Source of the DNA: Luteibaculum oceani
Lineage (GTDB): Bacteria > Bacteroidota > Bacteroidia > Flavobacteriales_D > Luteibaculaceae
Assembly (NCBI RefSeq): GCF_007995015.1
Contig: NZ_VORB01000002.1
Span: 62,001 to 126,000, forward strand
Reading direction: 5' to 3'
Length of the DNA: 64,000 nucleotides
This document shows, in pieces, positions 12,001-18,339 of the stretch. Position 1 is the stretch's first letter. Each line of letters starts with the position of its first letter. The translations under genes and the position numbers were made by a program. The notes under the pieces were generated by a model. The model had not been told where the DNA came from. It ran no database searches and was given only the letters and a program-made list of their open reading frames with translations.

Positions 12001-13492
12001 TGCACAAACAACTTTTGGTCCTGTTGCTATTGATGAAAAGCGTCAGTACACTGTGGTTGTGGAAAACCAATTCAATAACTGTACAGCAAGAGATACATTT
12101 GTGTTCAGTGTAATTGGACCAGAAGCTGATGTTGTTCTTGTAAATGATAACATCTGTTCAGATACTGACCTACAGGTTCAATTAAACAACATCGATGATG
12201 TTAATCGTGTAACCTGGAATTTTACAAACCAAATTGGTGGATCGATTAACAGAATTAGCAATACTAGTCCGTTTAATGTTTCGGTAACGATTCCAGAGTT
12301 ATTCCCATCGAATGATCAGGTTGAAGTTACTGCAGTATTAGAATCAGCTGAGGGTTGTACAACGACCAGAACAGCAATTGCTACGGTGTTTGATGTATCG
12401 GTAGAATTGGATCACATTATTCCACTTTCTGAAGATCCAAATGCTCCTGCACAATATTGTCTTGGATTGTTAGACTCTGCATTCTTTGCAACTCCTCCGG
12501 TTGGATCTGGTCTTACATTCCAATGGAATTTCGGTAGGGGAGATGTAATCCTTAATGGTGGTGCACCTCAAACTGCAGTTATAAGCCAGTCGGGTCAAAC
12601 TAGTATATCTGTGACTGCAACGGACGAGAACGGATGTGTGGATGTAGATTCGCTTCAAATTAGAATCTTCGATCTTCCTAATCTTGGGTTCGAAACCAAT
12701 TTAGATCAGGATACGGTTTGTTCTGGTAATGGTCCTATTGTTCTTACTGCAACTGGTATTGATCCAGCAGCACCTGCAGCACTGTTTGCTTGGGATGATA
12801 TGCCGGATAGTACTACCATTATTACGGATACTTCTAAGGCTAGTGTAACGCTTGCTCCACTTGCGGAAGGGGTGTATACTTACACCTTAACTGCTAGGGA
12901 TGAAAATTACTGTTATGCTACAGTAACCAAAGAGATTAGCTCATTCAACCTTGTAGATCCTAATACATTCAGTAAATTCAAGGATCTAGATACGTCTTTC
13001 GCTATTGGTTACGAATTACCAGTAGACTATGCCCTAGGTAACCCAGCTTATGTGTACGAATGGACACCAACGGATGGGGTTAGTAATCCTGACTTTGGAA
13101 TTACTGAGATATTAACCCTAGAAGATGAAACATACAGGTTAGCAGTAAGTGACATCTATGGATGTTTCCCTGAAAGAAGAGTGTTTGTTGATATCCTTCT
13201 GATGAGAGAATCTAGTATAGATGTACCAGATGCATTTACACCTAACGGTGATGGAATAAATGATGTTATTTATCCAGATGGTTGGGCGCTAGATCAAGTA
13301 CAAGAGTTTAGGGTGTACAACAGAAATGGAGAGCTAGTGTGGTTTGGTACGGGTACTAAAGAAGAGGCTTCTTGGGATGGAACCTACAAGGGCCAAAACC
13401 AACCAGCTGATACCTACTACTACACCGTTACGGTTAAGACCTTACTCGGTACTGAAGAAGTAGGTAGAGGAGAGTTCAGCCTGATTCGATAG
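17..13492 (+). CDS. Giant secreted multi-module adhesin-like protein with T9SS type B (gliding-associated) C-terminal domain
   Basis: This 4491-residue protein begins with a signal peptide (about residues 1-22, ending VLYAQ). It continues with roughly 40 related beta-rich modules of about 90-110 residues. Most modules open with a Cys motif such as ICEGE, LCLGE or VCVGD followed by alternating hydrophobic strands and often a TGxxP turn; many close with a second Cys, suggesting one disulfide per module. The last modules (about 3850-4390) look more PKD-like (for example YEWTFENGTP). Residues about 4400-4491 match the gliding motility-associated C-terminal domain: PDAFTPNGDGINDV, then FRVYNRNGELV, then SWDGTYKGQ. 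That family is exported by T9SS (type B). I infer a cell-surface or secreted adhesin; no catalytic domain is visible. The ATG at 17 directly precedes the signal peptide. The frame is intact throughout. A hairpin terminator follows. Confidence 0.93.
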   Translation: MHKFYHRFLTVLAVLLTGVLYAQNPNVTATYSGGDICSGENAVFTVDVTKNGSSLVTPFTVYYNVNNGPALSKSYTAYGSQNITVTNVTGARTLTVDSIIDNNSNKFLSTESASITAGQVNPTPTKSSFTIDKTNVAEGDNFVFNYTFTGTAPYNVTIEIDNVVKNLIANTNSGSLAFNEAGINDVVGTYQVDYVKIVDDNGCESTGGQEFVGNVTVNPKPEVVAYTRKNGPNGGLVESNTYCEGDDYKVDVEFSGNGSISGTYDVIYYVAGAPTTVVDDATANAMNVGGKLIATIVSPTNTISNDIDSVRIDFSQVVSDLGGGTTVENNNPKDSTDFSVGKPDIYQERILTQTQFNDASDVFITEICEEEVLNIDFITANTQGTVQISYEFNNVPGGVNEAAGDELFNVQNFANYTVAGFNTIEVTSIEDDVCTYSPTTTNTDAVYVNPKPSIALSGDNALCENDVYQLNVQYNGTAPFDFTFRIKDGGAFSYDSTITSTTQPTISIDPNNYDGNGGKLVGGTNYEIIAISLSDNKGCTSGEADLNQSVNFLYKTRPTATASFANPKKVCSDGSIELDFTLTGAAPFTITLDSISNINGAGAQNRGQVSYTVPTNNGSIVLSPTVSTVTEFFYHIREIQDNDACGNTYPVDSVVTDTLTAYPNPSLVSITLQEDSVCEDNLNSLNFTVNANGTGDYTISGTISDDQGGNYTFEFDNNNSGSPFTFDLSAEAVPALVPGRTYTVNFTSLKDTRNTVDTDDDCTVSLSNQFSINVFELPNVSTFDIVESNNIGNPINTICFGDDAKLLFDITAFGNTTLDVNRSSTVNPALNGTVNIQFENLDNGPGAVAYSDQEFLVSPLDSVEYDLVTISSSIGTVTCSRTVAFAAKPLNVNDLPSGDLTFNTSELCNDGVNNTVDVTFTLTGGDDNSGFNLDFVNNGNTVSTSVGNVIGNQVTETLTLTDSSYIYLRNLVGQTAPMCAGKDDSIFINVNQQPDVELLTGDTFICEGETAGFRVALTGVAPIKVTFLSESAPGTGANQVIELLTAEAGNYVNNREVFIPVSNIDAGMDSAFTVLSVEDAVCDNTTPSSDNQRVVIVVNKNPRIVLNSPTLVCFNQSSPLTSLVLGGNNNDFGLSKEIDVDYTISYVNGGVFSSGTFSSIGVNFQNRSTPENFTLTQDTSFVLTAIADATFGCTGATGQVLNVDVTDEITASISGNDTICNGSDAEVLVSLPAGLEYELTFEVNGGTEVRTNVQDQDVLTFSTGGGANTDEIILVSAAYQNGLACLTQINDTLNVFEQAVPEAEVSINQNDIQACVGEDVQVSFDITQGTGTVFVDYENGDASVSGTVQGTAGNTVIETISGLAVGSYAINKVKVYTLSDAGECEGSAVSANTANITVRDLPQVSFIPNKTTACDSEPVVYKGSFNIAAGSGATKFEITYEINGEGDQTAILEPGIGNDEIVVSRVGSYTIEFKSITEVDGNGTNCSNGIGQTFNISVNQRPTLAMSGDTTICEQQPTDINLDFEGTAPFNVDIQNIGVFIANGDTVITVSPSATTTYTLNSLTDASGAGCASSVSSTSVTIAITEKPNVAISFSDNPICEGETVDVELTFTGGTAPEYTVQYRLGNGSATTHPQASVGGNMVISLPAQFQTKDIEILTVTDDSNPSCVFNENQKATLTVRDSLIATLTANRTEICEGEDIQLSLTIQGAVGKQVQYEVQDELSNVIQAGVSPTGATISLPQQTALATDKNYTVTTLEYQDLSPACSNAGESVAINVNPTPTVDLIGGNVFCQGAAVPFTINYTAGDGDIFVKLRSDSTGQVINQQDVQGASVQYTWTPNDTGTIDLGVISVTSVSNTGNICQNTVTLPADISYGIRPNPSGEINANQFTIVNGGETQLVFSGEGYVGPGAGNVIIDYTANGTPVNPSVSLDGAPQYPDTALVTVQPNVTTTYRITQIRQNSGAVNGSCAVSSTDEVTVTVVDNVTAAISGDDNVCLGESVELFFSFANPAPNYDVIIEDVGAGTTGNLDTLFNVSDNTPVAYTPKRSGSLEFTIFKITDDNNNVTDDPNEFAGRATIEVSESKVVTLVGDNIICEGQPGFFTVQLEGSGEFTVPFEITPSGSKRLFTASENDSPSQRSVLASELRLGENIIDFSGTVTNSLNNQCPIEQKGTARIFVKPTPTADFIFNPTEPCEGTNVNVFLDASPDSLFDFTYSQDGVTKSVSGVQDNGLLTSFTATSDIRFNSLSISYSDAPGCANNTVVQKTLKVKQAPVVAFKSADAQICNGQAYDILVRFTNVNKYPVTFTYNDGTKDSTLVFANPNNLQDTIITVAPTTTTTYTLVSVTDGNLPSCSGSVAIGEEDVTVTVGSPLILNEFRLVDDTICDGQSVNYIVDVNGDLPMTAFFSGSEGPFSKTLNSTGANVFTITPNGDLSLRLDRIVDNFNCEKVYNQTEETQVIQNPTLSYVPNKTQLCLGDSIRLRVNVSAEDTVLANFRDPNFAAGGIDTTFELVPGLQFVYLKPTQAGEPVVVTVETVQYKNPRGGCISEDVQVTPFNVYPTPTANVFVNGNQKDTTICQGKNIPLNFVATGSGTKTVFYENSNGKQGFVTIPAGSTQKTINVNTGANTGVIKYYITQVQSDNGTQCSAAGMDTVTVTVSPTPTVEITTTNNPRCLNGPSSKITFNFTGNGPFVFDYTDGTNTFTRTASVDSDNDGRLDVVVTVAPGTTTTYCVTRIADATNPMACVNTGANCKTISVKQQPEAELFNGNDELCLGETVTLNFFLRGKAPLDVRFRYNGTGGAFNVSGDTLVENLKTGLNTLTWQLPFARDYIIVIDSIADSNVPTCTSGATLGFAEVTVNPIPTITDFVRTNTGKGICKGESININITPGNFSGGYPYQVTLLANGNTIVDTITQANSFITLTPSVTTDYRFVGIKSIPTGCDSIYPANNPFVENVEVYENPTITYQVNPSNVCVGDNYNLDVSLTGTPNIFFDIFVNGSFLRTEAVSVADETAPGSEVYARSITLFNAPLPLAGFNRSFVTIRNVRDNSQAVNNTINNCTVNPTDTAFFRVNPQATANFADASTTVICEGDEVQYPINITGSGEVFVVIDVFNVSNNTLLRKDTISELASVGIVGYTDTPLNTVRYEINEVYSETGGVKCPGIAGNSKTVTVRNTPRVTISVDRETICENEQVEVTYSISGQGPFDFVRTVQGPNGTDTREFFSVNSNVIEYLTLTDTTVVYVDSIIRRQTPKCFNLDSIGKRINVNPKAKATFLAADTAFCEGEQPGFRLKLEGQGAITVLYRRMPTGTIQTYTNFAGTYFIPVSQGSGTTARWQVISIDDQSNPKCVEGNGRGFTDITVFRRPSARISGDFEICEGGNAAINLILNGQADDSLIVYYSDKFDPSGNGLSGQYENYAGSYGVLLTGVDTTSYITIDSIQYKNFGCVVRADEFVVVDTAKIDVRPSPEVRITSPSMNLCKFDDVVYEFNFPFDGPYNLSYSINGAPSQTEVDVDDGFKVTVPNAPDTTELVVKSLVYRDIPQCVAEDVDSLTIFVNDTLEVEIVETLCNDIATGYRFVVDITGGKDDSYEFVNFNGQVVSLKGPQDTLPELPNGVYDFDIRDGSGCPPVEFVGTHECDCISQAGSFTNTVDVIQVCEDLVADARSLFDNTNESLDANDTALFVLRENKGNSSLGTVLAVNNLPTFTKAGLLTNTVYYISAVVADADATIANGFDPTDPCLSVSIGVPIMWLDRSTLEIELIPNDSGFVCEQNVLNYRFRFTSPGGTPGNYSVVWNDGIGPDKSATFNGVFESGILSTDAPVTVDNDIDIISFIDTDNANSCYTVVNDNEPYNLASLPDADFTADALAVCGDELVADSDTRTFTANAVGNFQYEWTFENGTPATGDEQIEQAQYNVAGPSITTLRVTNQFGCRDSVDKTVDVTIAEKPILNDGLIKRICLDTVMTFEATNLNTTPGPGQNSDQTRWFLDGVFQQQGAQTTFGPVAIDEKRQYTVVVENQFNNCTARDTFVFSVIGPEADVVLVNDNICSDTDLQVQLNNIDDVNRVTWNFTNQIGGSINRISNTSPFNVSVTIPELFPSNDQVEVTAVLESAEGCTTTRTAIATVFDVSVELDHIIPLSEDPNAPAQYCLGLLDSAFFATPPVGSGLTFQWNFGRGDVILNGGAPQTAVISQSGQTSISVTATDENGCVDVDSLQIRIFDLPNLGFETNLDQDTVCSGNGPIVLTATGIDPAAPAALFAWDDMPDSTTIITDTSKASVTLAPLAEGVYTYTLTARDENYCYATVTKEISSFNLVDPNTFSKFKDLDTSFAIGYELPVDYALGNPAYVYEWTPTDGVSNPDFGITEILTLEDETYRLAVSDIYGCFPERRVFVDILLMRESSIDVPDAFTPNGDGINDVIYPDGWALDQVQEFRVYNRNGELVWFGTGTKEEASWDGTYKGQNQPADTYYYTVTVKTLLGTEEVGRGEFSLIR
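95..13200 (+). repeat. About 40 tandem Ig/PKD-like protein modules
   Basis: The repetition is visible in the protein, not as identical DNA. Each unit starts with a strand ending in [IVLF]C-x-G/N-[ED], has a central TGxxP-type turn, and typically ends with a segment such as DDNGC or EDAVC. Spacing of the opening Cys motifs is about 90-110 residues. One unit near residue 1900 (NGGETQLVFSGEG) lacks the opening Cys. The DNA of the units has diverged, so the array looks old rather than recently amplified. Confidence 0.85.
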
Positions 13493-13516
13493 GAAACAGT
13501 AACAATATCTAATAGT

Positions 13517-13548
13517 AAAAAGACCGGCTTTAAGTCGGTCTTTTTTTT
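13517..13548 (+). terminator. Rho-independent terminator after the giant gene
   Basis: A stem AGACCGGC / GTCGGTCT (one G-U pair) with loop TTTAA is followed by eight T residues. Five A residues lie on the left side, so the hairpin could also act on the opposite strand for the convergent WD40 gene, about 130 bases beyond that gene's stop. Confidence 0.9.
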
Positions 13549-13677
13549 GGTCTAATATGTAGTTACGGTTGCAGCCTTTTTATGCTGTTGTGTAAATAAA
13601 TCTGTAGTTGTAATCATTCAAATTGAAAACAACAAATAACTCTATGGGATTTTGTAATCTCTGTTGCGGATCAACAA

Positions 13678-14577
13678 CTATCCTAGGCGCCACACTTTAA
13701 TAGCTCCGTCATCTCCGGCAGATGCAAAGCTGTCTTCACTTAGTTTTAATAAATGGTTTACCGAACGGCTGTGGCCATTTTCCTTAACGCCAATTTTCTG
13801 AACCACCTCTAGGGAGTTACTATTCCAAATTTTTATGGTCTTGTCCCTGCTTGCTGAAACAATAAGATTTCCATCCTGTAGTTCAATGAGCGAGTAAATT
13901 CCGAAGTTATGGGCTGGAATATTTACGTCTTTTATTGGTTTTAAGGGATGGAAACAACCTAGGTGACCATTTTTACCTGCCACCAACCAAACGTCCTTAG
14001 TACTCATTTTAAGCATGCTAAAGATGGAGTCGGATTGTGATGTTGGGTTAATTAAAGATTCTCTGTTGAGCGTGTTTACGTTTATGGCTTCTATTACACC
14101 ATTGCTAAATCCGCACAGAAGCCATTCGCGATCAGTATCGTAGGCTATAGATCTAATCTTATCGCCATGAACCTTAATGAATGCAAGGTTTTTCAGGTTT
14201 TCGCTGTCCCAAAAGGCTATGTAGCCCTCGGCGTCAGAAGTGGCAATGAGATTTTTAGCCGGAATATTGATGCATTGGTAAACCGATTTTCTATGAAAGG
14301 CAAAGTTTTTTAGCTCCTTCTTTTGGATAACGTCAATTACGTGAATGTTCCCCGTAATACTACCAATCCATAGGTGAGAATGAGAGTAGCATAGACTATA
14401 GGCATTATAATCTAACTTAATGTTGCCTGATATATTTTTTAAGTCGGTTAATGACCACTTTGCTATTAGCTTGTCGGAACCAGAGCTGTATAGATTTCCA
14501 TGTTCGTCAGCACAAAGATTGTAAATAGGGCCTTTGTGACCGATTAATGTTCCGATAAGTTCAAAATTGGTACGCAT
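13678..14577 (-). CDS. WD40-repeat protein
   Basis: The protein has 299 residues and no signal peptide, so it is probably cytoplasmic. It is built from about seven WD40 blades. Clear examples are GHKGPIYNLCADEHGN then LIAKWSL near the N-terminus, NLIVSASRDKTIKIWN near 240-255, and SFASAGDDGAIKVWRLG at the C-terminus. WD40 propellers are protein-binding scaffolds; there is no catalytic motif and the partner is unknown. It is transcribed divergently from htpG with 84 bases between the start codons, so regulatory sites in that gap could serve both genes. No terminator is obvious directly downstream; the bidirectional-looking hairpin near 13530 may serve. Confidence 0.88.
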   Translation of the reverse strand: MRTNFELIGTLIGHKGPIYNLCADEHGNLYSSGSDKLIAKWSLTDLKNISGNIKLDYNAYSLCYSHSHLWIGSITGNIHVIDVIQKKELKNFAFHRKSVYQCINIPAKNLIATSDAEGYIAFWDSENLKNLAFIKVHGDKIRSIAYDTDREWLLCGFSNGVIEAINVNTLNRESLINPTSQSDSIFSMLKMSTKDVWLVAGKNGHLGCFHPLKPIKDVNIPAHNFGIYSLIELQDGNLIVSASRDKTIKIWNSNSLEVVQKIGVKENGHSRSVNHLLKLSEDSFASAGDDGAIKVWRLG

Positions 14578-14603
14578 TGTCTGTAAATATTGTCAGATTG
14601 TCA
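14576..14603 (+). promoter_or_regulatory. Repeated ATTGTC(A) motif upstream of htpG
   Basis: ATTGTC occurs at 14576-14581, and ATTGTCA occurs at 14589-14595 and 14597-14603. The repeats lie 12-39 bases upstream of the -24/-12-like element of htpG. They could be an activator or repressor site; this is inference from position and repetition only. The first copy touches the WD40 start codon. Confidence 0.4.
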
Positions 14604-14614
14604 CCCTGCCGCAA

Positions 14615-14630
14615 TTGGCATATAACTTGC
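14615..14630 (+). promoter_or_regulatory. Sigma-54-like -24/-12 promoter of htpG
   Basis: The sequence TTGGCATATAACTTGC has GG (14617-14618) and GC (14629-14630) separated by exactly 10 bases, the defining spacing of sigma-54 promoters (TGGCAC-N5-TTGC). The predicted start, about 12 bases after the GC, would leave a leader of about 20 bases before the htpG ATG at 14662. No TAnnTTTG housekeeping box is evident in this gap. Confidence 0.65.
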
Positions 14631-14661
14631 CCACTAAGGACGTAAATAAATGTAATTAACG

Positions 14662-16542
14662 ATGCAGCAGACTGGAAACATAAGTGTACAAACGGAAAAT
14701 ATATTTCCAATTATTAAAAAGGCGCTATACTCAGATCATGAAATCTTCCTTAGAGAGTTGGTTTCTAATGGTGTAGATGCTTGCCAAAAACTAAAAACTT
14801 TAGCCGGTTTAGGAGAAACTACTTCCGAAATTGATAAACTGCGTGTAGAGGTTGCGGTTGATAAAAAGAAAAAGACGATTACCATTTCGGATAATGGTAT
14901 AGGTATGACCGCTGAAGAGGTGGATAAGTACATCAACCAGATTGCATTTTCAGGTGCCGAAGAGTTTGTAAACAAATACAAAGACAAAACCGAGAAAACG
15001 GGAATTATCGGGCATTTTGGTCTTGGATTTTACTCGGCCTTTATGGTTGCAGAGAAAGTAGAAATTCATACCAAATCTCATACCGGAGCAGACGCTGTAA
15101 AGTGGACTTGCGACGGTTCTACATCCTATAGCATCGATAAGGGAGATAAAAAAGAAAGAGGAACTGAGATAACTTTGTTCGTTGACAAGGACTCTGAAGA
15201 GTTTTTAGAGGATCACAGAATTTCTGGCATCCTAGAAAAGTATTGTAAGTTTCTACCGGTTGAAATAAAATTCGGTACCAAAGAAGAAACTAAAAAAGAG
15301 AAGGACGGGGATAAAGAAAAAGAAACTAAGGTTACTGTTGACAACATTATAAACAACCCCAATCCAGCTTGGGTTAAGGCACCTGCGGACTTAAAAGAGG
15401 AGGATTACAAATCTTTTTTCAGAGAATTATATCCTTTTGCCGAAGAGCCGTTATTCCACATACACCTTAATGTAGATTACCCGTTTAACTTAACAGGGGT
15501 ACTTTATTTCCCGAAGCTTAAAAACTCGGTCGAGGTACAGAAAAATAAAATTCAGCTTTACTGTAACCAGGTTTTTGTTACCGATTCAGTTGAGGGGGTT
15601 GTTCCAGAATTTTTAACCTTATTACAAGGGGTTTTAGATTCTCCCGATATTCCATTAAACGTTTCTAGATCGTACTTGCAAAGCGATAGCAACGTGAAAA
15701 AAATATCCAACCACATTACTAAAAAGGTGGCGGATAAGCTGAATGAAATCTATAAAAACAGCAAGGAAGATTTTGAGTCTAAATGGGAAGATATCAAAGT
15801 CTTTATTGAGTATGGAATGCTTTCTGAGGATAAATTCTATGATAGGATTAAGAAAATTTTCCTAGTAAAGGATACTGAAGGTAAGCACAGCCCGATTCAA
15901 GATTTTATCGAAGAAATAAAGGCCACACAAACCAATAAGAACAAAAAGACCGTGGTGTTATATACCCATGAGCCTAATGAGCACCACATCCAGATAGAAG
16001 CTGCAAAAAACAAAGGTTACAAGGTGGTGGTAATGGATTCACCATTAACTTCTCATGTTGTTTCTTTCATGGAGCAGAAACTGGAGAATGTAACGTTTAG
16101 CAGAATAGACGCCGATTCTATAGATAAGCTAATTGAAAAGGACGAAGAAATCCCATCGAAACTTTCTAAAGAGGAAGAAGAGAAATTAAAGCCAATTTTT
16201 GAAGGCGTTCTGAGCAAAGATAAGTTTACCGTGGAGATAGGTAGTCTTGAAGAGCAAGACCAACCGGTTATTATTTCTCAACCAGAGTTTATGCGCCGTA
16301 TGAAGGAGCAACAAATGATGGGGGGTGGAGCAGGCTTCTATGGAACACTTCCAGAAATGTATTCGGTTAAGGTAAATGGAAACCATCCTATTATTTCCTC
16401 TATCCTAGCAAAAGAAAAAGAGGAGGAGCAGAAAGATTTAGCTAAACAAGTGGTAGATTTAGCATTGTTAAGTCAGAATTTGCTGAAAGGTGAAGACTTA
16501 AGTAAGTTTATCAAAAGAAGCGTAGAATTAATTAAAAACTAA
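14662..16542 (+). CDS. htpG: Chaperone HtpG (Hsp90 family)
   Basis: The protein has 626 residues, normal for bacterial Hsp90, an ATP-dependent cytoplasmic chaperone. The N-terminal GHKL ATPase pocket is complete: SNGVDA at 35-40, DNGIGM at 77-82, and the glycine lid GHFGLGFYS at 117-125. A lysine/glutamate-rich linker (about residues 208-222) precedes the middle domain, which contains NVSRSYLQ with the conserved Arg. A Met/Gly-rich stretch (QQMMGGGAGF) lies in the C-terminal dimerisation region. It is first in a tight five-gene operon; its stop codon overlaps the lemA start (TAATG). The sigma-54-like element upstream suggests inducible expression. Confidence 0.98.
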   Translation: MQQTGNISVQTENIFPIIKKALYSDHEIFLRELVSNGVDACQKLKTLAGLGETTSEIDKLRVEVAVDKKKKTITISDNGIGMTAEEVDKYINQIAFSGAEEFVNKYKDKTEKTGIIGHFGLGFYSAFMVAEKVEIHTKSHTGADAVKWTCDGSTSYSIDKGDKKERGTEITLFVDKDSEEFLEDHRISGILEKYCKFLPVEIKFGTKEETKKEKDGDKEKETKVTVDNIINNPNPAWVKAPADLKEEDYKSFFRELYPFAEEPLFHIHLNVDYPFNLTGVLYFPKLKNSVEVQKNKIQLYCNQVFVTDSVEGVVPEFLTLLQGVLDSPDIPLNVSRSYLQSDSNVKKISNHITKKVADKLNEIYKNSKEDFESKWEDIKVFIEYGMLSEDKFYDRIKKIFLVKDTEGKHSPIQDFIEEIKATQTNKNKKTVVLYTHEPNEHHIQIEAAKNKGYKVVVMDSPLTSHVVSFMEQKLENVTFSRIDADSIDKLIEKDEEIPSKLSKEEEEKLKPIFEGVLSKDKFTVEIGSLEEQDQPVIISQPEFMRRMKEQQMMGGGAGFYGTLPEMYSVKVNGNHPIISSILAKEKEEEQKDLAKQVVDLALLSQNLLKGEDLSKFIKRSVELIKN

Positions 16543-17117
16543 TGAGAATAATTAATTTATTAATCGTAGTTATAACCACGGGGCTTTTAAGCTCTTGTGG
16601 TTATAACTCTATGGTTGAGAAAGACGAAAGCGTTGCTCAACTCTGGGCTCAGGTAGAAACTCAATACCAAAGAAGAGCCGACCTTATACCTAATCTCGTA
16701 AATACCGTAAAGGGCTATGCAGATTTTGAAAAGGAAACTCTGACTGCTGTAATTGAGGCACGAGCCAAGGCCACCTCGGTAAACGTGGATCCAAGTAACT
16801 TGACCCAGGAGGATTTAAACAAGTTTCAGGCTGCTCAGGGACAATTAAGTGGAGCGCTTTCTAGATTACTGGTAACCATTGAGCGTTATCCAGACCTAAA
16901 GGCCAACCAAAATTTTCGTGATTTTCAAGCCCAATTAGAGGGAACGGAAAATAGAATTTCAGTGGCAAGACAGCGTTTTAACGACGGAGTAAAGGATTAC
17001 AATTCATACATCAGACAATTTCCAAGGGTAATTTATGCCGGTTGGTTTGATTTTGAAAAGAAAGCCTACTTCGAATCTGAAGCTGGAACGGAGAAAGCTC
17101 CTGAAGTAAACTTTTAA
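16542..17117 (+). CDS. lemA: LemA family lipoprotein
   Basis: This 191-residue protein starts with a lipoprotein signal (LLSSC, lipidated Cys about residue 19), followed by the LemA core. The family hallmark is AQVETQYQRRADLIPNLV and the following helix (VKGYADFEKETL). LemA proteins are membrane-associated, mostly helical proteins of unclear function, frequently encoded beside TPM-domain proteins as here. The start overlaps the htpG stop by one base, implying translational coupling. Three bases separate its stop from the next gene. The role in envelope quality control is inference from the operon. Confidence 0.95.
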   Translation: MRIINLLIVVITTGLLSSCGYNSMVEKDESVAQLWAQVETQYQRRADLIPNLVNTVKGYADFEKETLTAVIEARAKATSVNVDPSNLTQEDLNKFQAAQGQLSGALSRLLVTIERYPDLKANQNFRDFQAQLEGTENRISVARQRFNDGVKDYNSYIRQFPRVIYAGWFDFEKKAYFESEAGTEKAPEVNF

Positions 17118-17120
17118 TTT

Positions 17121-17561
17121 ATGGTTGCGAGTGCCAAGGAACTTTTAAGTCCCGAAGAGAAAAAACAGATTGTTAAGGCTATTCAAGAAGCGGAGTCTAA
17201 AACCTCGGGTGAAATTCGATTGCATTTAGAGGATTATTGCAACGAGGATGTATTAGACCACGCTGCCTACCTTTTCCAAAAGCTTAAAATGCACGAAACC
17301 GAGCAGCGTAATGGTGTTTTGTTTTATGTATCGGTTAAGGATAAGCAATTTGCAATACTTGGAGATAAGGGGATAAACGAGAAAGTTCCAAACAATTTTT
17401 GGGATGCGGTGAAAACAACGGTCCTTCAAGAATTTGTATTGGGGAACTACTCCAATGGCCTGTGCAAGGGGATAGAGCTAGCAGGTGATAAACTAAGAAA
17501 ATTCTTTCCCGTAAAACGCGACGATAAAAACGAGCTTTCTGATGATATTTCGTACGGTTAA
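17121..17561 (+). CDS. TPM-domain protein, soluble form
   Basis: The protein has 146 residues with no signal peptide and no membrane segment. It corresponds to a lone TPM (TLP18.3/Psb32/MOLO-1) domain. Features include LSPEEKKQIVKAIQEAE at the start, SGEIRLHLE near residue 30, NGVLFYVSVKDKQFAILGDKGI near 63-85, and a final amphipathic helix (SNGLCKGIELAGDKL). The domain is known from plant photosystem repair and bacterial envelope proteins; its biochemical role here is unknown. It sits between lemA and a secreted TPM protein, overlapping the latter by 20 bases. Confidence 0.88.
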   Translation: MVASAKELLSPEEKKQIVKAIQEAESKTSGEIRLHLEDYCNEDVLDHAAYLFQKLKMHETEQRNGVLFYVSVKDKQFAILGDKGINEKVPNNFWDAVKTTVLQEFVLGNYSNGLCKGIELAGDKLRKFFPVKRDDKNELSDDISYG

Positions 17562-18330
17562 GCTGGTTCTCTTATTGGCTTTTCTTTTCTTGGGTAGTGG
17601 CATTAGCTTTGCAAACGATGCTTTCATTCCCAAGGTTAACGCTTTTGTAACCGATAATTCGGGTATTCTTTCTCCTCAGGAAGTGAATGCCTTAAATAGA
17701 CGCCTGCAAAGCTTTTCTGATCAAACTTCAAACCAAATAGCCATTTTAATTACCAACGATATCGGTGATTATGAAATCGCTGATTTTACAATTGCCTTTG
17801 GTCATAAAAATGGATTGGGTCAAAAAGATTTGGACAATGGAGTAGCCATTGTTATCAAACCGAAAACTTCTATTTCTAGAGGGCAAATGTTTATTGCTTC
17901 TGGTTATGGTTTAGAAGGTGCAATCCCTGATGCAATTGCCAAGCAGATTGTTGAAAACCAATTTATCCCACACTTTAAGCAGGGTGATTACTTGGGTGGA
18001 ATTGTTAGCGGATTAAACGTTATTGAAAAGCTCTGTAGGGGAGAAATTTCAACGGATCAGTATAAAAAGAAGTACGCTAAAAAAAATGATGGGTGGCCTG
18101 TTGCTATTATTATCCTCATCATCTTTATCTACGTGTTCTTCTCGAGGGTAAGAGGAGCTGGACGTTACGCTAGAAATAATGATTTACCGCTATGGATAGC
18201 TTTGGGGATGATGAACTCATCTCGACAGTCGCACAGGGGATTTTTTAATGATTTTAGCTCGGGTTCTGGCGGATTCGGAGGCTTCGGTGGTGGAGGCTTC
18301 GGAGGTGGTGGAGCCGGTGGGAGCTGGTAA
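17542..18330 (+). CDS. TPM-domain membrane protein with glycine-rich tail (YgcG-like)
   Basis: This 262-residue protein has a signal peptide (residues about 1-24, ending SFAND). A TPM domain covers about 32-165 (VNAFVTDNSGILS, then NQIAILITNDIG, then NGVAIVIKPK). A transmembrane helix lies near 186-203 (VAIIILIIFIYVFF), and the tail is almost entirely Gly/Phe/Ser, ending GGAGGSW. This layout is the classic partner of LemA. The predicted topology places the TPM domain in the periplasm and the Gly-rich tail in the cytoplasm; that is inference. The gene overlaps the upstream TPM gene by 20 bases. Confidence 0.92.
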   Translation: MIFRTVKLVLLLAFLFLGSGISFANDAFIPKVNAFVTDNSGILSPQEVNALNRRLQSFSDQTSNQIAILITNDIGDYEIADFTIAFGHKNGLGQKDLDNGVAIVIKPKTSISRGQMFIASGYGLEGAIPDAIAKQIVENQFIPHFKQGDYLGGIVSGLNVIEKLCRGEISTDQYKKKYAKKNDGWPVAIIILIIFIYVFFSRVRGAGRYARNNDLPLWIALGMMNSSRQSHRGFFNDFSSGSGGFGGFGGGGFGGGGAGGSW

Positions 18331-18339
18331 TGTTATTTT

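Noticed and set aside
95-13200. The periodic structure of the giant gene considered as a CRISPR or DNA-level satellite array.
   Set aside because: The periodicity is in the encoded protein with about 300-base units and no identical DNA repeats or spacers.
13549-13677. Gap between the giant gene terminator and the WD40 gene searched for a tRNA or small RNA.
   Set aside because: No cloverleaf, T-loop sequence or promoter box could be recognised in the AT-rich sequence.
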